From Pararge aegeria (lineage: Eukaryota; Arthropoda; Insecta; Lepidoptera; Nymphalidae), in assembly GCF_905163445.1 (NCBI RefSeq), contig NC_053184.1, positions 15,252,001 through 15,316,000 of the forward strand: a DNA stretch of 64,000 nt, in the 5' to 3' direction. Below the pieces are notes generated by a model that saw only the letters and a program-made list of their open reading frames with translations, had not been told where the DNA came from and did no database searches. A program made the position numbers and the translations under genes. This document shows positions 22,930 to 33,317 of the stretch, in pieces. Each line of letters starts with the position of its first letter. Within the stretch, counting starts at the first letter, position 1.

Positions 22930-23345
22930 ATTTTATCGCTTTTAGAGTATAGCAAATTTACTTTACTATTCATGATAAACAAATATTTTTTGACAATAAA
23001 GAACCCATTTAGATAAGATTCGTTAGAGGGATAAATCGAGAGAGCTCTTCAAATATTATAGGAACAAATATACCAATTTGAGTATTTTTTAAACCTGTGC
23101 ATTATCTTTCGAAAGGCACCATATGGTCAAGTAGAACTGATAATGAAGAGCATGGATGGCCACCGGAACTATACAATAATTAGTATTACACGGGCAATGC
23201 TTCGATTATGGTGTATAGCTACTAAGCAATTTATGCTCATCCCATTAATAAGCTGATGGTGAAGTTCTACAAGAAATCCTCAACCATTAACACCCCGGTC
23301 TCAGGATAGCAATATCTTGTTAAGGGTTATGAGCAGTTGGCATTT
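22930..23345. other. Unassigned
   Basis: No exon. 23260-23300 (GGTGAAGTTCTACAAGAAAT) may be a decayed repeat. Confidence 0.4.
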
Positions 23346-23349
23346 ATAT

Positions 23350-23618
23350 AAATATAAATAAAATAAATATAAATATACTACGACAATACACACATCGCCA
23401 TCTAGCCCCAAAGTAAGCATAGCTTGTGTTATGGGTACTAAGATGACTGATGAATAATTATATGACTAATATACATAAATACTTATAATATATAGATAAA
23501 CACCCAGACACTGAAAAACATTCATGTTCATAACACAAACATTGTCCAGTTGTGGGAATCGAACCCACGGCCTTGGCTCAGAGACCAGGGTCGCTGCCCA
23601 CTGCGCCAATCAGCCGTC
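23350..23618 (-). repeat. SINE-A copy, full
   Basis: Tail through head in reverse: ACACATCGCCATCTAGCCCC, CACCCAGACACTGAAAAACA, GGGAATCGAACCCACGGCCT, CACTGCGCCAATCAGCCGTC. Confidence 0.9.
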
Positions 23619-23674
23619 AGTAAGATAATTGCAATAGTACCCACTATAAAGGGGGAATTTTATTTTTTTATGAA

Positions 23675-23750
23675 AAAGGAACCAACTTTGTTAAACACCT
23701 AAAAAGCAAGAAATAAATATTATCCAAAACATGTTTAATTCGGTGCCAAA
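23675..23750 (+). repeat. Repeat H end
   Basis: AAAGGAACCAACTTTGTTAA and CCTAAAAAGCAAGAAATAAA are shared with 31085-31150. Confidence 0.6.
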
Positions 23751-24024
23751 TAAAATTTTGAAATTACAAGTAAAGAATATTTATAATTGTAATTTTACAT
23801 TGTACATGTTTATAAAAGGTGGAGTAATCGAATAGTAAATATGCATAAAAGCAAACGTTCTTAAATGTTTTAGAGTACATTTTTACGTGTTGTAGGAAAG
23901 CTGGAGTATGGTTATATTGTTTTTCACTATAGAGCTCATACAAATTATCTCTACTTTTGTATATGCCAATATAATAATATAATAAGTATATAGTTTTAGC
24001 CTCGTGCCTATAATAGCCGTTCTG

Positions 24025-24175
24025 ATCGGTACTTACGCGGCAACGTACCGGGATTCTCAATCACTTGGTAGCAGCACATAAATCAGAACCTACAGAAACC
24101 ATGTACGCAGTGGCGTGCATAGAGGGTATGCACAGGGTATGCAGATGATATAAAATGAAGAAAATCTACAGTACG
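24025..24175. repeat. SINE-C fragment (minus) followed by left half of MITE
   Basis: 24025-24085 resembles SINE-C in reverse (GGCAACGTACCGGGATTCTC). From 24108 CAGTGGCGTGCATAGAGGGT starts the hAT-like MITE, which stops at about 24175 so the right half is lost. Confidence 0.65.
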
Positions 24176-24179
24176 AACT

Positions 24180-24638
24180 GTAATATTGAAGCATCAATAC
24201 CATTCCACTTTAGTAGACGTTAGTGTTTCTTGAACAGATGTTTAGTCACTTCATACTATTAAGAAGTTGTCAGTAATTCTTTTGCTCCTATTGTTCTAAA
24301 AGTTTATCATAAAATGGAGAAAATGGGAAAAGTTTGCGCTTCCTGACCTTCCTTTGTGCGTGCTTTGTGAGCTAGTATCATTCTGCATGTGTGTGCGGGG
24401 CATTTTCACTTTTTTTGGGCATGTTCTCAGGATCTGTATATTTTTAATTCTGTGGGTAACACATTCTTGTCTTTGTCGGTAGGGCAGTAATAGCCATACA
24501 TAAAACAAGTCAAAATCCTGAAATTTCAAATTAATAAATTGCTACTTCGGAATCTCTCAGCGTATTGCGTCTTTATTTCTCATCGACACGACATTCCTGA
24601 ATTTTTTAAAATTCTTATAACACCTTTAAATTTCGAAC
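24180..24638. other. No gene seen
   Basis: Open minus frame at 24296-24529 lacks splice or start context; left uncalled. Confidence 0.45.
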
Positions 24639-24639
24639 A

Positions 24640-24878
24640 ATAGTGAATAGGGCCGTGGGTTCGATTCCCACAACTGGAAAATGTTTGTGTGATGAGCATT
24701 AAGTGTTTTTCAGTGTCTGGGTGTTTATCTGTATTTTCTAAGTATTTATGTACATATAAATCATAAAAATATTCATCAGTCATCTTAGTACCCGTAACAC
24801 AAGCTACGCTTACTTTGGGGCTAGGTGGCGATGTGTGTATTGTCGTAGTATATTTATTTATTTATTTATTTATTTAAT
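24640..24878 (+). repeat. SINE-A copy, head truncated, with TTTA microsatellite
   Basis: Begins within the head at GGGCCGTGGGTTCGATTCCC, contains the full body, and ends in five TTTA units (24858-24877). Confidence 0.9.
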
Positions 24879-24879
24879 A

Positions 24880-26284
24880 CTACTCTTTTAGGAATTGGGA
24901 TGAGGCTAAAGAATATATATTTAGCGAGAACACTCCGCCGCCAAATATTTCAAAGGAATCGACGCGCTAAATGAAATATCGGTTTTTGGGTCAAGGAGAA
25001 AGGACCCTGTGTTAGTTATAATCACTTTTATATACGTGTATATCAAATATTTGTTTTTGTTACTTTTTGTTTAAAGCAATATGAGTCACATTATAGACTC
25101 AGATATTATTATCGAATACTCGAGAAAGGGTGGCTCATCAGTGATCACGCAACAAACTGCTAAAGCATGCTTGAGCCATTGAAAGGATAGTTAGTTATTA
25201 TATAAGCATAAGCAAGTTGTGAAGAGAGACAGGAGTAAAACAAAATAACCTGGAACTGTAAAATCCATTTTAATATTATAAATAATATATATGAGCTAAT
25301 GTGTCTGTTTATTTATAACCTACTATAGAAACCTATGTTTGGTCCAACTAGTAGACTGAACTTGATGCAATTTGGCAAGTATATAGTTTGCATATGCAGA
25401 ACCACGTTTAACTCTGAAGCATGCGTCTAGACCCACCATGCTGTTCAAATGCGGGTTGGCAGGCTACGGTAACCTGCTTGTGATTAGGGTGTCAGTGACC
25501 ATAACCGATCTTTATTCACATTTTCATGTAATTTGGGTTCGTTTGCATTAGAAATTTGTCTACTTAAAATGTATTTTTAAAGCTCTTATTGGCATCCGAT
25601 TAAGCTGAACTGGAACACGTAATTATAAAAAAAAAATTAATAAAAACAGTATCCTGGGATCAATTTCGGGTTCAAATACTTTATCGTAGCGTGCTACGTT
25701 TTTCGTAGCACACAGGAAATATTTAGGCAACGCCATCTATGGGCCTTTTAAAGAGAAGGTTTCAGTTTACTTTCGACACTGGTTTTTTTTAATTCCACAA
25801 GGTTTCCACTTTTCCTGTTTTCGTTCGCAAAGCTTATTGTAGATGGAGCTACTAAGCAATATAAATTTTACTCTAGGTTCATTTTTAAGTAGAATTTTCT
25901 AATGGCAAACTGAAATTTAGAATTCAACAAGCCTCATTAGTGAAGACAGGTTTTTAGTTTCCGTAGTGCAAAACACTTCGCTTAGTTGGAGGGTTTTGCC
26001 CTTGAATACTAAAAACCATCTTTAAATTTAAGGTGAACTTACATTTTAATTGTGCCACAGAGGAAATGTCAAAATAATGTCACGTAATATTTGAGAGAGC
26101 CTAAAAATTAACTGAAATATCTGCATTTGGGCTGTTTTCTAAAAAAGAATATACGTGGTTAAAAAAAATAAAGTTACCTTCCTTAATTCTGCGTAAAAAA
26201 GGAAAAATAAATATACTAATAAACACCTTTCAGAAAAACAATTGTCGACCTCCCTGGTATGGTTTTTGGAGCAAGTTTCGGGGC
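24880..26284. other. No gene seen; small hairpin
   Basis: A hairpin with 8-bp arms (GTGCTACG, TTTTT loop, CGTAGCAC) lies at about 25689-25709, and a 10-bp pair GGTTTTTAGT/ACTAAAAACC brackets 25950-26020. No exon recognised. Confidence 0.5.
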
Positions 26285-26460
26285 TTTATCCCCAGCAGGG
26301 GCAATTCGGGAAAAATATAACTTCCAAATTTTACCTGTTCTGGTCTGGTGAGAGGCTTCAATTGTTGCTAGTTATCATCCTACCGACATAGATGTGCGCT
26401 TAACCATTCAGCGTGCAGTAACGATGAAGCTGATTAGGGGTATTTTGAATGTTTTATTTT
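26285..26460 (+). repeat. SINE-C copy, diverged
   Basis: CCAGCAGGGGCAATTCGGGA, GCTAGTTATCATCCTACCGA and GATGAAGCTGATTAGGGGTA follow the order of SINE-C. Confidence 0.6.
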
Positions 26461-26693
26461 TCTTTTTGTCGCTCACAGCAGAACGTCGCAGGCCGTTACA
26501 AGACAAGACTTAGTCTTATTGAACTCTGTATAAATAAAATTACTTCGCAATGCCACTCAGCGTTCTAATTTCGTGCCGTGCAAAGATAATTAATTAATAT
26601 ATTCAGTTAAGGTTTCTCTGCCATTTTGGCTTCTAGCATTTCAGTATTCGAGTCAGATTTTTTTTATATTTGACTCTATTGGTTTATAAATGA

Positions 26694-26865
26694 CTAGCTG
26701 TTGCCCGCGACATCGTCTGCGTTTAAGCCTTAAATGAGGGGTTTGCTGCTGTTCGCTGAGGAGTTCTGTCCTCTATCTCCAATCACAGTTTTGGCAAAAT
26801 TGAACATATATTATAACCTCTAAAGTACAAAAAGCCTAGCCTCCTTTTTTATAAGTCGGTTGATT
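26694..26865 (-). mobile_element. Helitron 3' end
   Basis: On the minus strand it ends CGATGTCGCGGGCAACAGCTAG cut into the known parts: a short GAC/GTC hairpin, GGGCAACAG, then CTAG followed by T. The body includes a region rich in TGTTCGCTGAGGAGTTCTGT on the plus strand. The 5' limit is not clear. Confidence 0.55.
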
Positions 26866-26948
26866 ATTAAATTTATTTAATTGAAAATTTTAGGTAGCAA
26901 CTAGTAGAACTGTTTGTCATAAAGTTCGTCCGGACTAGAACTATAACC

Positions 26949-27355
26949 GGCTGGCGTGCATAGAGAGTACAAAGTAGACAGATTATATAAAATGAAAAAA
27001 ATCTCCAGTACGAGTTATAAAACCTGAAGGGTAGACTTTTTGTAACTCTTGCAATGCCTATCGTATCGTAAGTTTTTTATAACACGGACTGGTGATTTTC
27101 TTCATTTTATATCATCTGTCCGCTTAGTGCATGCCTTTTTTTTTTATTAACGATAGGCCAGCGCTTGACGACAATCATGCCCGTTAGAAAGCAATGATGA
27201 GGCCTAGGTTGGAGCACGCTTGCCTAGAAAAAGCCACCCTAGCCTTGAAGGTACTCAAATTATGCGTGGCAGGAAACACAGTTGCCGTTGCTTTACACAT
27301 CTTAGCGGCACATATCAGAACATGTGCATAACCTCTATGCACGCCACTGACTACA
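26949..27355. mobile_element. hAT-like MITE with an inserted repeat G
   Basis: Left end GGCGTGCATAGAGAGTA, inner arm ATATAAAATGAAAAAAATCT and its reverse partner TTCATTTTATATCATCTGTC form the palindromic MITE also found at 42746 and 43183. The right terminal piece (CTCTATGCACGCCACTG) is displaced to 27338-27354 by an inserted repeat G. Confidence 0.65.
27131..27320 (+). repeat. Repeat G copy nested in MITE
   Basis: Starts with a T run, then ACGATAGGCCAGCGCTTGAC and GCCCGTTAGAAAGCAATGAT, as at 14680. Flanks show a possible short target duplication (GTGCATGCC left, GTGCATAAC right). Confidence 0.6.
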
Positions 27356-27570
27356 ACCATGCTTATTTCTGCTGCTAAGCAGCATTGTTCCGATGCTGTG
27401 CTCCGGTCTGAAGGGCGTAATTGTACATGAAGCCTAACAACCACGCCTCATTTTAATGGACACCGGGCGGAACATTGCAGGATGTGTTCCTTGCATGACC
27501 TGCGAAGTGTTGGACTGTTTATAGACGAAGGTTCTCTGCTTACCGTGAGGTGGGTCACCTGCGTGGTCCG
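27356..27570 (-). repeat. Repeat E copy
   Basis: CTGCTAAGCAGCATTGTTCC, CACGCCTCATTTTAATGGAC, TGCATGACCTGCGAAGTGTT and GCTTACCGTGAGGTGGGTCA give the full order in reverse. Confidence 0.75.
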
Positions 27571-27574
27571 CGAA

Positions 27575-28257
27575 TTATAAGTAATGAAATAAAATGCTTT
27601 TTGGATTTTATGCAGCCGTAGCTTGAGAATTCCTGACGCTAATATTATGCTTGGATTAATCTAAACAGACTACAGACAGTTATCAACAGCCCCCGATTTA
27701 GACCGCGGTGTGCAACCAAATAATAATTTAAATTTTTTATGTTAAAGTAAATCGATCCTGATATTATAAAGAGCAAAGATTTTTATTTGCATCATGTGAT
27801 GTTTGTTTGCATCGAACAGGTTTCGAAAGTACTCGACTGACCATAATAAAGCCATTTCTAACCTATTCTTCACCAAAAGAAAGCGAAACTATTAAATAAC
27901 ATAAGGTTATGTACTACATAATTGAAGTAAGTACTTATTACCTCAAAAAAAGTGCGCGAAGGAATATATCTTCACGTTAATTATATCCCTTGTCTGGGAT
28001 ATAATCGGGGGATACAATTTTTGCCTCCTGTCTGTGCTAGCCAGGCAGAGAGTTTTACGTCGGGTAATATCAAACCAAATTTTTATTGTTCATACATTTC
28101 ATGCTGATATAGAACGAAAAGCTACTTACCTATATAATAATAAACCGCTAAGGGAACGCGCTTTGAACGCGGTGAGATTAAATTACCTCGGTCAAGGTCT
28201 AAATTGACAAATCTATTACGGACGGAGGTATTTTCGTTAGTATGACGCATATATTAT
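27575..28257. other. No gene seen
   Basis: Unassigned AT-rich sequence. Confidence 0.5.
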
Positions 28258-28345
28258 TTAGATTAATTTTCAGGAGGTTTGTTTTAATATCGCGAGATTT
28301 ATCTCTTCCTAAGTGGCCGCCTGTGTGTGTCCGTTGGTTGGCATG
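28258..28345 (+). repeat. Left arm of an 80-base inverted repeat pair
   Basis: GGAGGTTTGTTTTAATATCG, GAGATTTATCTCTTCCTAAG and TGTGTGTGTCCGTTGGTTGG are found in reverse at 32935-33035, 4.6 kb away. Confidence 0.8.
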
Positions 28346-28394
28346 ATATACCTAAACATCGTGGCACAGGGCCTAATCGCGATCACAATTTAGA

Positions 28395-28790
28395 TTGAAC
28401 TTTAAGTCGTCTTCGTCCAAATAATGTACGTCCACTATAAAGCATGAGTTTTTGTAAGAGTTCATACTCCATTGTGAAGTGCCAATCAAGCAAAAGGAGT
28501 GTGGGTAATGAAAATCTGACGATGTAAGGAGTGTGGGCATTGGAAATCTAACGATGTAGTGGGGATATTTATAGCAATAATTCACGGATAAATTGAACTT
28601 TAAGTCGTCTTCGTCCAAATAATGTACGTCCACTATAAAGCATGAGTTTTTGTAAGAGTTCATACTCCATTGTGAAGTGCCAATCAAGCAAAAGGAGTGT
28701 GGGTAATGAAAATCTGACGATGTAAGGAGTGTGGGCATTGGAAATCTAACGATGTAGTGGGGATATTTATAGCAATAATTCACGGATAAA
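28395..28790. repeat. Exact tandem duplication, 2 x 198 bp
   Basis: 28395-28592 and 28593-28790 are identical base for base. The period is divisible by three, so one minus-strand frame (28373-28822) stays open across both copies and repeats a 66-residue peptide exactly. Each unit also holds two related sub-blocks of about 32 bases (GGAGTGTGGGTAATGAAAAT and GGAGTGTGGGCATTGGAAAT). No domain, start or splice context supports a protein. Confidence 0.97.
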
Positions 28791-28796
28791 TCAGAT

Positions 28797-29035
28797 AGCC
28801 CACCTGTTCGTGGACATCGCATATAAACAGAGTATCACTTCACATGGCATGCAAGGAACTAGTCCTGCTACATCCATCAAGCAGAGGCGTAATTCTTAAG
28901 CATCTTGTGTCTGTAATTACACCGGCAACCACGCCCTTCAGACCGAGTCACAGCATTGCAAAAATGCTGCTTAACGGCAGAAATAAGCATGGTGGTAGTA
29001 CTTCCCCGGACGAGCTCTGTCGCAAAAAACTCTCT
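28797..29035 (+). repeat. Repeat E copy, most complete
   Basis: Order: GCATGCAAGGAACTAGTCCT, CATCAAGCAGAGGCGTAATT, TGTAATTACACCGGCAACCA, CGCCCTTCAGACCGAGTCAC, GGTAGTACTTCCCCGGACGA. No retained open frame among copies. Confidence 0.8.
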
Positions 29036-29039
29036 AGTA

Positions 29040-29270
29040 GTACTTAAGTAAATAATGTATTTAGGTAAATAATATACCTAAGTAAATAATGTACTTAAGT
29101 AAATAATGTCTTTGTAAGTCTTTTTCCCTACAAAAGACCTATGTCCAGCAGTGGACGTCTATCGGTTGATGTGATGATGAAATAATGTACTTAAGTAAAT
29201 AATTTATTTAAGTAAATAATGTACGTAAGTAAATAAATAAGTATATAATGAAAGTGAATTATTTACATAG
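29040..29270 (+). repeat. 17-base minisatellite interrupted by an RTE 3' end
   Basis: Degenerate units of the type ACTTAAGTAAATAATGT fill 29040-29108 and 29183-29250. Between them, about 29112-29182 is an RTE 3' end (CCTATGTCCAGCAGTGGACG, CTATCGGTTGATGTGATGAT). Confidence 0.85.
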
Positions 29271-29460
29271 ATTCCAGCGGCTCTCAGCAATTCTTACCCA
29301 AGCTTTTTTATCGATTAAGTAATCCGTCTTTGTCAGTAGACTAGTAACTAGCCACGCCCAAAGCCACCCACCAGACAAATTGAAAACAAATAAGCTGTAG
29401 AAACACAACCGCGTGCATCCAATCGATGATCCATATGGAGTACACACATCCAAGTGCGTG
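29270..29460 (-). repeat. Composite fragment of SINE-C and LINE pieces
   Basis: On the minus strand it reads GGGCGTGGCTAGTTACTAGT and GACAAAGACGG (SINE-C body), then ATCGATAAAAAAGCTTGGGT as in the LINE 3' region at 21365. A 64-codon minus frame here is a by-product. Confidence 0.5.
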
Positions 29461-29954
29461 ATGAAATTGACTCCGTGTTTGTTTTCAACATATATTCCGT
29501 TCGTGCATCTCGGTTTTTAGCAATGAATATGACTCTTAAAACGAAGGAATTATGGTATCAATTTCATTGCACTGTCGTTTTATTATTTAGAGATCGCAAT
29601 CAAAAGCTCCCGTACTTACTATGATGCCAGTATGCCACGTGTAGTTTTTTCTCTCGTTGTTTATTTTACAGACTACAAATATTTTAGTTTTAAAATATTA
29701 CTTCGTAGAAAAAAGTAACGAAATCTTTGCCAATTTGATATTTTAATAAAGGTGGTACTTAAATAAAAAAGTACCTACTTGATTAAAATATTAAATTGAA
29801 TATCATAATCAATAATTCTTCGTTTTTCCAATGAGATAATACGACGTGATTATGAATGATGCGTGATTGAACTTTGCCCTTAACGCTGAAAGCTGTTTAC
29901 TAAGCAGTTTTGTGTTTACGCGGAGAAGGACGTGGGTTGCCTATATTTATTAAT

Positions 29955-30142
29955 AAACCGGTCAAGTGTAAGTCGGTCCCGCACAAGTAGGGTTCCTTAC
30001 AAAATATTACTTCGTGTGCGACTCCCACACGCAGGTGATCGGTTTATTGTTATAGCGGCAAGAGAATACACACTGTTTGAAAATTATAATTCTTCACCTC
30101 GTTCGGTTAATAAGCTTACTGACACACAGAAGGACGGCTAGC
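29955..30142 (+). repeat. Dispersed arthropod-type repeat
   Basis: ACCGGTCAAGTGTAAGTCGG, CACAAGTAGGGTTCC and GAAGGACGGCTAG resemble a non-coding element I recall from many insect genomes. Only one copy is in the window, so this is recall rather than comparison. Confidence 0.4.
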
Positions 30143-30159
30143 TGTACATTAGTACAGAG

Positions 30160-30250
30160 GCTTAATGGAGTCCATTCGGCATAATTCACCAACCCACAGT
30201 GGAGCAGCGTGGTGGGTCTATGCTATGCAGCTTTCTCTCCTATGAGTGAA
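30160..30250 (+). repeat. Short repeat with GTGGTGGG block
   Basis: CACCAACCCACAGTGGAGCA and GCGTGGTGGGTCTATGC match the type of fragments at 2030 and 50258. Confidence 0.5.
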
Positions 30251-30254
30251 GGCA

Positions 30255-30755
30255 TCCTTTGGAATTCTAAAAATAATCCACATCTGGCTGGCAGGAAATT
30301 ACTGAACCAATTTAGGAGGAGTTTTTACATGAAGATGGCTGATGGTATATGCAACTTAAGCTGTTTTTCTTTTAGAAAAATAATAACGACTCCGTGAAAA
30401 AACGACCTTCAAAGGGTTTAAAACTTTTTTAATCAAAACATAAACAAAAAGTGGATATCATCAACCGATTTAGGGATCTGTGGACCACTAGGCTCCAGTT
30501 GTTGACCGTATTTGTACCAGAGGTTAACCAATTTTTTTAATGTTGATTCTGAGATTCTAATTCTAACGGAGACGCAAAGGCCTTTTTAATTTTTTTTCTA
30601 AAGATTTTTTTTTATTTTTTGCTGGTTTAATAGGTCTTCTATAGTGATCTTTTAGTTCTTTGCAATATCCTGGTTCAGGCTAGTAAACCTGACAGACAGC
30701 AGTAAAACCCAATCGTGGCCTGTGTTTTTAGGTTTTAGTTACTGCTGCAAGTGGT
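30255..30755. other. No gene seen
   Basis: AT-rich, poly(T) stretches; no exon recognised. Confidence 0.5.
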
Positions 30756-30764
30756 CAACATCCG

Positions 30765-31016
30765 GTGCCTGGTGTAGGTAAGGTGGTAGGTATCCGGTCC
30801 GATACCTACCACCCTACTCGACATAAATTAGTGAAATATGAAAATATACATAGACATAGCCGCACAGGTAAACGCAGTGTTGGTCGGTCCCGAACGAGGT
30901 GGACAGACGACATCAAACGAGTCCCTGTGAGCCGCTGGAAACAAGCGGCCCAGGACCGTGGATTTTGGAACTCTCTACAAAAGACCTATGTCCACCAGTG
31001 GACTTCAATACGTTGA
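30765..31016 (+). pseudogene. RTE-type LINE ORF, C-terminal fragment
   Basis: The frame encodes a C-terminal segment with GKRSVGRSRTRWTDDIKRVP, SRWKQAAQDRGFWNSL and VHQWTSIR, the last residues of RTE-like endonuclease/reverse transcriptase proteins, and is followed by the usual GATGATGATGATT 3' end. The part that carries the catalytic domains is missing (5' truncation). A 13-bp hairpin lies at 30782-30813. Confidence 0.75.
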
Positions 31017-31084
31017 AGTAATGATGATGATGATTAGACGTAGACATTTATTACAGCGACGTATTATGGAATTTATTAATGGCA

Positions 31085-31460
31085 GAAAAAGAACCGACTT
31101 TGTAAAGCAACCAAAAAGCAAGAAATAAATATTTTCTACAAAATTTTTAGTGTACGAACTCTTCGTTTATTTTTAATGGTTTGGATTAGTCTAGAAGCCA
31201 GTGGGCGTAAATCTTTAAGTCTAACAATCGGTGACTTATGTAGTTTGTACACGTTCCCTGTCCCCCGAGATACCCGCCGTGCCGTGTAACTATTGGGTAA
31301 TAAGGTTTTGTGTCCAAATGCTGTCTTGCGGGTACTATAAGAACGGAGATACAACAATTTTCTTTTATTATTCTTACCCTGACCTCCCACTTAGAGGTAC
31401 ACTGCGCTATAAAGGTGGCTATTTTTTTTATTCGGATTGTCTCACCGACTTAAGGTGCTG
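31085..31460. repeat. Repeat H, longer copy
   Basis: Begins AAAAGAACCGACTTTGTAAA and CCAAAAAGCAAGAAATAAAT as at 23675. The minus strand is open at 31136-31390 with a very basic peptide (part: RLIQTIKNKRRVRTLKIL) but no recognised domain; I treat it as part of the repeat. Confidence 0.45.
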
Positions 31461-31464
31461 AGTG

Positions 31465-32080
31465 CTGCTAAATGAGGTTTAAAGAACTATCAATAATCTT
31501 ATATGCAGTTCTTCAGAGCGAAAAAATTATTTGTTTTTCTAACCATATTTCTAAATTAATGGTTTTCCGTTTTACACGATTCAGTATAATTTTCTGTATT
31601 GAAAAAAAACTATGTTACCTGTAACGAAAATTTTCAAAATAACGTTTTGTTAAAGCTGTCTATTAAAATAATTGGATAGAATAAAAAAATACCATAAATG
31701 TAGGCATTACTACATACATACGAACTTAGGATTTGATTTAATTTATACAACATTTGTAACTAACTTGACTTTGTCAAAAAGTGCAAAAAAAATTACATTC
31801 TGGTTACACAGGATCCAAAAAATTGGGCGAGAAATTCTCTGTATATATTATTCTATATATATTTATAGAGATATATATGTAATTTCAGCGTCCGGAATTA
31901 ACTACTGAACTGATTTCAGCTTTTTTTTAATGTGTGTTTTGTTCCTACTTAACAGATAGGATAGGATAGAATAGTTTATACCTCAAATAATAATTGCAAT
32001 AGGTATTATTTTATAAACCAGTTAAAATTTTCTTAGCTGCTAAAAATATAATTGTACTGCTAAATGTATAAGTTTTTTTA
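31465..32080. other. No gene seen
   Basis: AT-rich. Confidence 0.5.
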
Positions 32081-32082
32081 TG

Positions 32083-32230
32083 TCGTGTGGTGTCAGATCA
32101 GAATACAGTTCTCGCCACCCTTCCTCTTCCCACGGGTGTCGTACGAGGCGACCAAGTACTACCATCTACTGCGATCACCAAAAAGCATGGTGATTATAGG
32201 CCTCTCATATGGGGAGGACTTTAGTTCAGC
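32083..32230 (+). repeat. Repeat D copy
   Basis: GTGTCAGATCAGAATACAGT, GGGTGTCGTACGAGGCGACC, CTACCATCTACTGCGATCAC. The middle part is deleted relative to 13440. Confidence 0.75.
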
Positions 32231-32234
32231 TATT

Positions 32235-32850
32235 GTGAGATTGCTGTATAACTTTTTAAGGGGATATATGATATTATATTATTATAATATTGATATTGTG
32301 ATATTATCATCCCGGGACCCATATTTACGTGCGTGATATGTAAACAAACATTTTTTTACTTCGCCTTTATTTATTTCATGTTTTAACTATGAGTAGGATA
32401 CTATGAGTAGTATTAGGAGTATTGAATAATATATTATCTGTGCGCCGTGTTAGATGAAAAAGGTACCGTATTCTGTAAAATGTCCAAAAAGTACGCTCGA
32501 GGTCATACTCGATTTTCGTAGGTATATCTAAAAAAGTTTTCTTTTTTCCAACGTGTTTTATAAGCCTATTGTATTTTACCAATAAAAGTTTTTCCATTAA
32601 ACAGGTAAGCTTTTTTGTTGGTACTTATATACAGACACAATATTTCGTTCAGCAATAACTCTTTTCAAATACAAAATTCAATGATTATAAAAAGAAAGAA
32701 AGGCTGGCGTGGCGGGCATTTTAACACGTCATACATTTTGATGATGATGCTGATAACCGAATTGCAGAGGGACAAAAGCTGGTATATTTATAAATTTATT
32801 TCAATTCAATAAAAGGTCTACCCCACTACACTACCTACTTATACTACCAC
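32235..32850. other. No gene seen
   Basis: AT-rich; small frames on both strands (32064-32336 plus, 32376-32597 minus) show no coding character. Confidence 0.5.
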
Positions 32851-32854
32851 TACT

Positions 32855-32918
32855 AATCGATGTTTTAGTATTAAATATTTAGTAGTAATACTAAATATTT
32901 AATACTAAAACATCGATT
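32855..32918. repeat. Perfect 30-bp inverted repeat, 4-base loop
   Basis: Left arm 32855-32884, loop GTAA 32885-32888, right arm 32889-32918, all 30 pairs matched. The arm starts AATCGATGTTTTAGTATTAA. Confidence 0.95.
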
Positions 32919-32934
32919 TGAAACCTAAAGCTGC

Positions 32935-33035
32935 CAACCTAAAGCTGCCAACCAACGGACACACACAGGTGGTAACTTAGGAAGAGATAAATCTCTTGAT
33001 ATTAAAACAAACCTCCTGAAAAATTCAGCTCCAAA
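32935..33035 (-). repeat. Right arm of the 80-base inverted repeat pair
   Basis: Reverse complement of 28258-28345; also a local short duplication AACCTAAAGCTGCC at 32924-32950. Confidence 0.8.
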
Positions 33036-33214
33036 AACAAATTAAAATGTTATTAGAGAGTAGGTGATCTAAGATAATAATTATAAGTATGTTTGAATGT
33101 TTTGTTTTTATTATTATTGAATGTTTGTTATTGTTATTTTTTTTTAATTCTTAATTTTATATAGCTTATTTTTATGTTTTATTTGATTTTTATTTTTGGT
33201 TATTATTATTTGTT

Positions 33215-33300
33215 GTTAAATTCTTTTAATAGCTCCGGGGTGACGAACTGGGCAACTGTATAATGTCTTAACGGGGTGCGTTGCTAAATAAATAAATAAA
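33215..33300 (+). mobile_element. LINE 3' end, same as 730-826
   Basis: AATAGCTCCGGGGTGACGAA, CTGGGCAACTGTATAATGTC and an AAATAAATAAATAAAAATT end match the first LINE tail of the window. Confidence 0.65.
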
Positions 33301-33317
33301 AATTATATATAATATCT

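Noticed and set aside
27184..27444. 86-codon minus-strand frame
   Set aside because: Lies across repeat G, the MITE end and repeat E; a by-product of repeats.
28373..28822. 149-codon minus-strand frame as a protein-coding gene
   Set aside because: It is open because an in-frame 198-bp unit is duplicated exactly; there is no start context, splice signal or domain.
29040..29270. Regularly spaced short repeats suggesting a CRISPR array
   Set aside because: Units are head-to-tail without unique spacers and the setting is an insect genome; it is a minisatellite.
31136..31390. 84-codon basic minus-strand frame as a host gene
   Set aside because: Begins in repeat H, which has another copy at 23675; no splice or start support.
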